Positions 63,461-64,000 of a stretch of DNA of 64,000 nucleotides are shown here, in pieces (within the stretch, counting starts at the first letter, position 1; each line of letters starts with the position of its first letter). Source of the DNA: Cryobacterium algoricola (GTDB taxonomy: Bacteria; Actinomycetota; Actinomycetes; Actinomycetales; Microbacteriaceae); assembly GCF_004402485.1 (NCBI RefSeq), contig NZ_SOFG01000011.1:62001-126000 (forward strand), in the 5' to 3' direction. The notes under the pieces were generated by a model. That model was not told where the DNA came from. It saw nothing but the letters and a program-made list of their open reading frames with translations, and ran no database searches. A program made the translations under genes and the position numbers.

Positions 63461-63466
63461 TAGGCT
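63461..63466 (+). promoter_or_regulatory. -10 box of the gamma-carbonic anhydrase gene (leaderless)
   Basis: TAGGCT lies 7 nt before the ATG at 63474, without a Shine-Dalgarno. Confidence 0.5.
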
Positions 63467-63473
63467 GGCGCGT

Positions 63474-64000
63474 ATGACTGCCGACAGCGCCGCCCGCATC
63501 ATCACCCTGCCCGACCGGCCGGGCCCGAGCATCGCGGACTCCGCGTTCGTCGCCCCGGGAGCCGTGCTCGTGGGGCACGTGATCCTCGCCGATCAGGCGA
63601 GCGTCTGGTACAACTCGGTGTTGCGCGCGGAGGCCGAACCGATCCGGATCGGCGCGGGCTCGAACCTGCAGGACAACGTCTCCTGCCACGTCGACCACGG
63701 GTTCCCGCTCATCGTGGGCCGGGACGTGTCCGTCGGGCACGGCGCGGTGCTGCACGGCTGCGTCGTCGAGGACGGCGCCCTGATCGGCATGCAGGCCACC
63801 GTGCTCAACGGCGCCGTGATCGGGGCCGGCTCCCTCGTCGCGGCCGGGGCCGTCGTGCTCGAGGGCACGATCGTGCCGCCGCACTCGCTCGTCGCGGGGG
63901 TCCCGGCCAAGGTGCGCCGACCCCTGACGGATGCCGAGGTCGCGGGCATCCGCCAGAACGCCGCGAATTACCTGGGGCACGCCGCCCTGCACGCAGCCGC
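63474..64000 (+). CDS. Gamma-carbonic anhydrase family protein (3' end outside window)
   Basis: At least 175 residues, running off the right edge but probably near completion. It is a left-handed beta-helix of hexapeptide repeats: PSIADSAFVAPGAVLVGHVILADQAS, WYNSVLRAE (the conserved W-x-x-x-V-x-R), IGAGSNLQDNVSCHVDHGFPLIVG and VSVGHGAVLHGCVV. The His residues in CHVDHG and GHGAVLHG are at the metal-ligand positions of gamma-class enzymes. Activity is not certain, since many members lack it. Leaderless promoter upstream. Confidence 0.9.
   Translation, partial: MTADSAARIITLPDRPGPSIADSAFVAPGAVLVGHVILADQASVWYNSVLRAEAEPIRIGAGSNLQDNVSCHVDHGFPLIVGRDVSVGHGAVLHGCVVEDGALIGMQATVLNGAVIGAGSLVAAGAVVLEGTIVPPHSLVAGVPAKVRRPLTDAEVAGIRQNAANYLGHAALHAA

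Overview
The window is a high-GC chromosomal segment from an actinobacterium. Gene order and content point to the family Microbacteriaceae, though no rRNA is present to fix the genus. Supporting markers are mycothiol synthase (MshD), a CarD / fused IspDF / CysS / RlmB operon, SenX3-RegX3 beside phosphoglycerate mutase, a GlnR-type orphan regulator followed by mshD, a SigK/RskA pair, DUF3027, DUF3263, DUF3048 and DUF4032 proteins, and many genes whose start codon lies about 6-8 nt below a TANNNT -10 box with no Shine-Dalgarno (leaderless transcription). Almost everything is ordinary core chromosome. I see no transposase, integrase, phage gene, CRISPR array or restriction system.

Layout. 1-4.7 kb: end of a DUF3027 gene, a cold-shock-domain protein, a small membrane protein, and a helicase-associated protein next to an XPB-type DNA helicase. 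4.7-7.7 kb: a leftward operon of a ferredoxin-reductase-like flavoprotein, a FolP2-type dihydropteroate synthase paralogue and a stand-alone RibD-C reductase. 7.8-10.7 kb: a PhoP/PhoR-like two-component system and a lone WXG100 protein. 10.8-15.1 kb: groEL under two CIRCE operators, a DUF3048 lipoprotein, a cold-shock protein, and a LytR_C + DUF3263 pair. 15.4-21 kb: msrB, nitroreductase, small membrane protein, GH16 secreted glycosidase, DinB, cytochrome b, DUF4287. 21.1-25.1 kb: a lower-GC patch with a DUF2975/HTH/membrane-protein operon, a MurJ-family flippase and a GyrA-tower-like small protein, ending at tRNA-Thr. 25.3-33.4 kb: membrane DsbA, sugar ABC ATPase, DUF4032, then rlmB-cysS-ispDF-carD.

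34.2-50.2 kb is a phosphate/nitrogen/redox homeostasis block: regX3-senX3, divergent phoU, gpmA, ygfZ, a nitrobindin-like protein, glnR-mshD, ppk1-mutT1 and the pstSCAB transporter with a three-unit PHO-box-like promoter and an internal hairpin. SenX3-RegX3 probably senses phosphate through PstSCAB and PhoU, and Ppk1 stores phosphate as polyphosphate. 49.3-56.9 kb: PabC-like aminotransferase, SigK/RskA, tRNA-Lys, an autoregulated TetR + SDR pair, a ParB/sulfiredoxin-like small protein, a cation/proton antiporter and a beta-helix protein. 57.1-62.7 kb: DUF445 and a galactose (Leloir) cluster, galM and a DeoR repressor facing galT-galK. The window ends with YbaK and a truncated gamma-carbonic anhydrase.

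The most noteworthy signals outside genes are: a set of long intergenic palindromes, two of which share an almost identical core 40 kb apart; several short tandem repeats lying exactly at gene ends; two consecutive genes whose TAG stop codon is the first half of the next gene's -10 box; and strong recurrence of the octamer GCGGATGC/GCATCCGC, which forces otherwise avoided codons. I did not find a convincing undescribed defence or mobile system. The best candidates for new biology are the FolP2/RibD-C/flavoprotein operon, the DUF2975/HTH/membrane-protein operon with its AT-rich operator, and the GyrA-tower-like protein.
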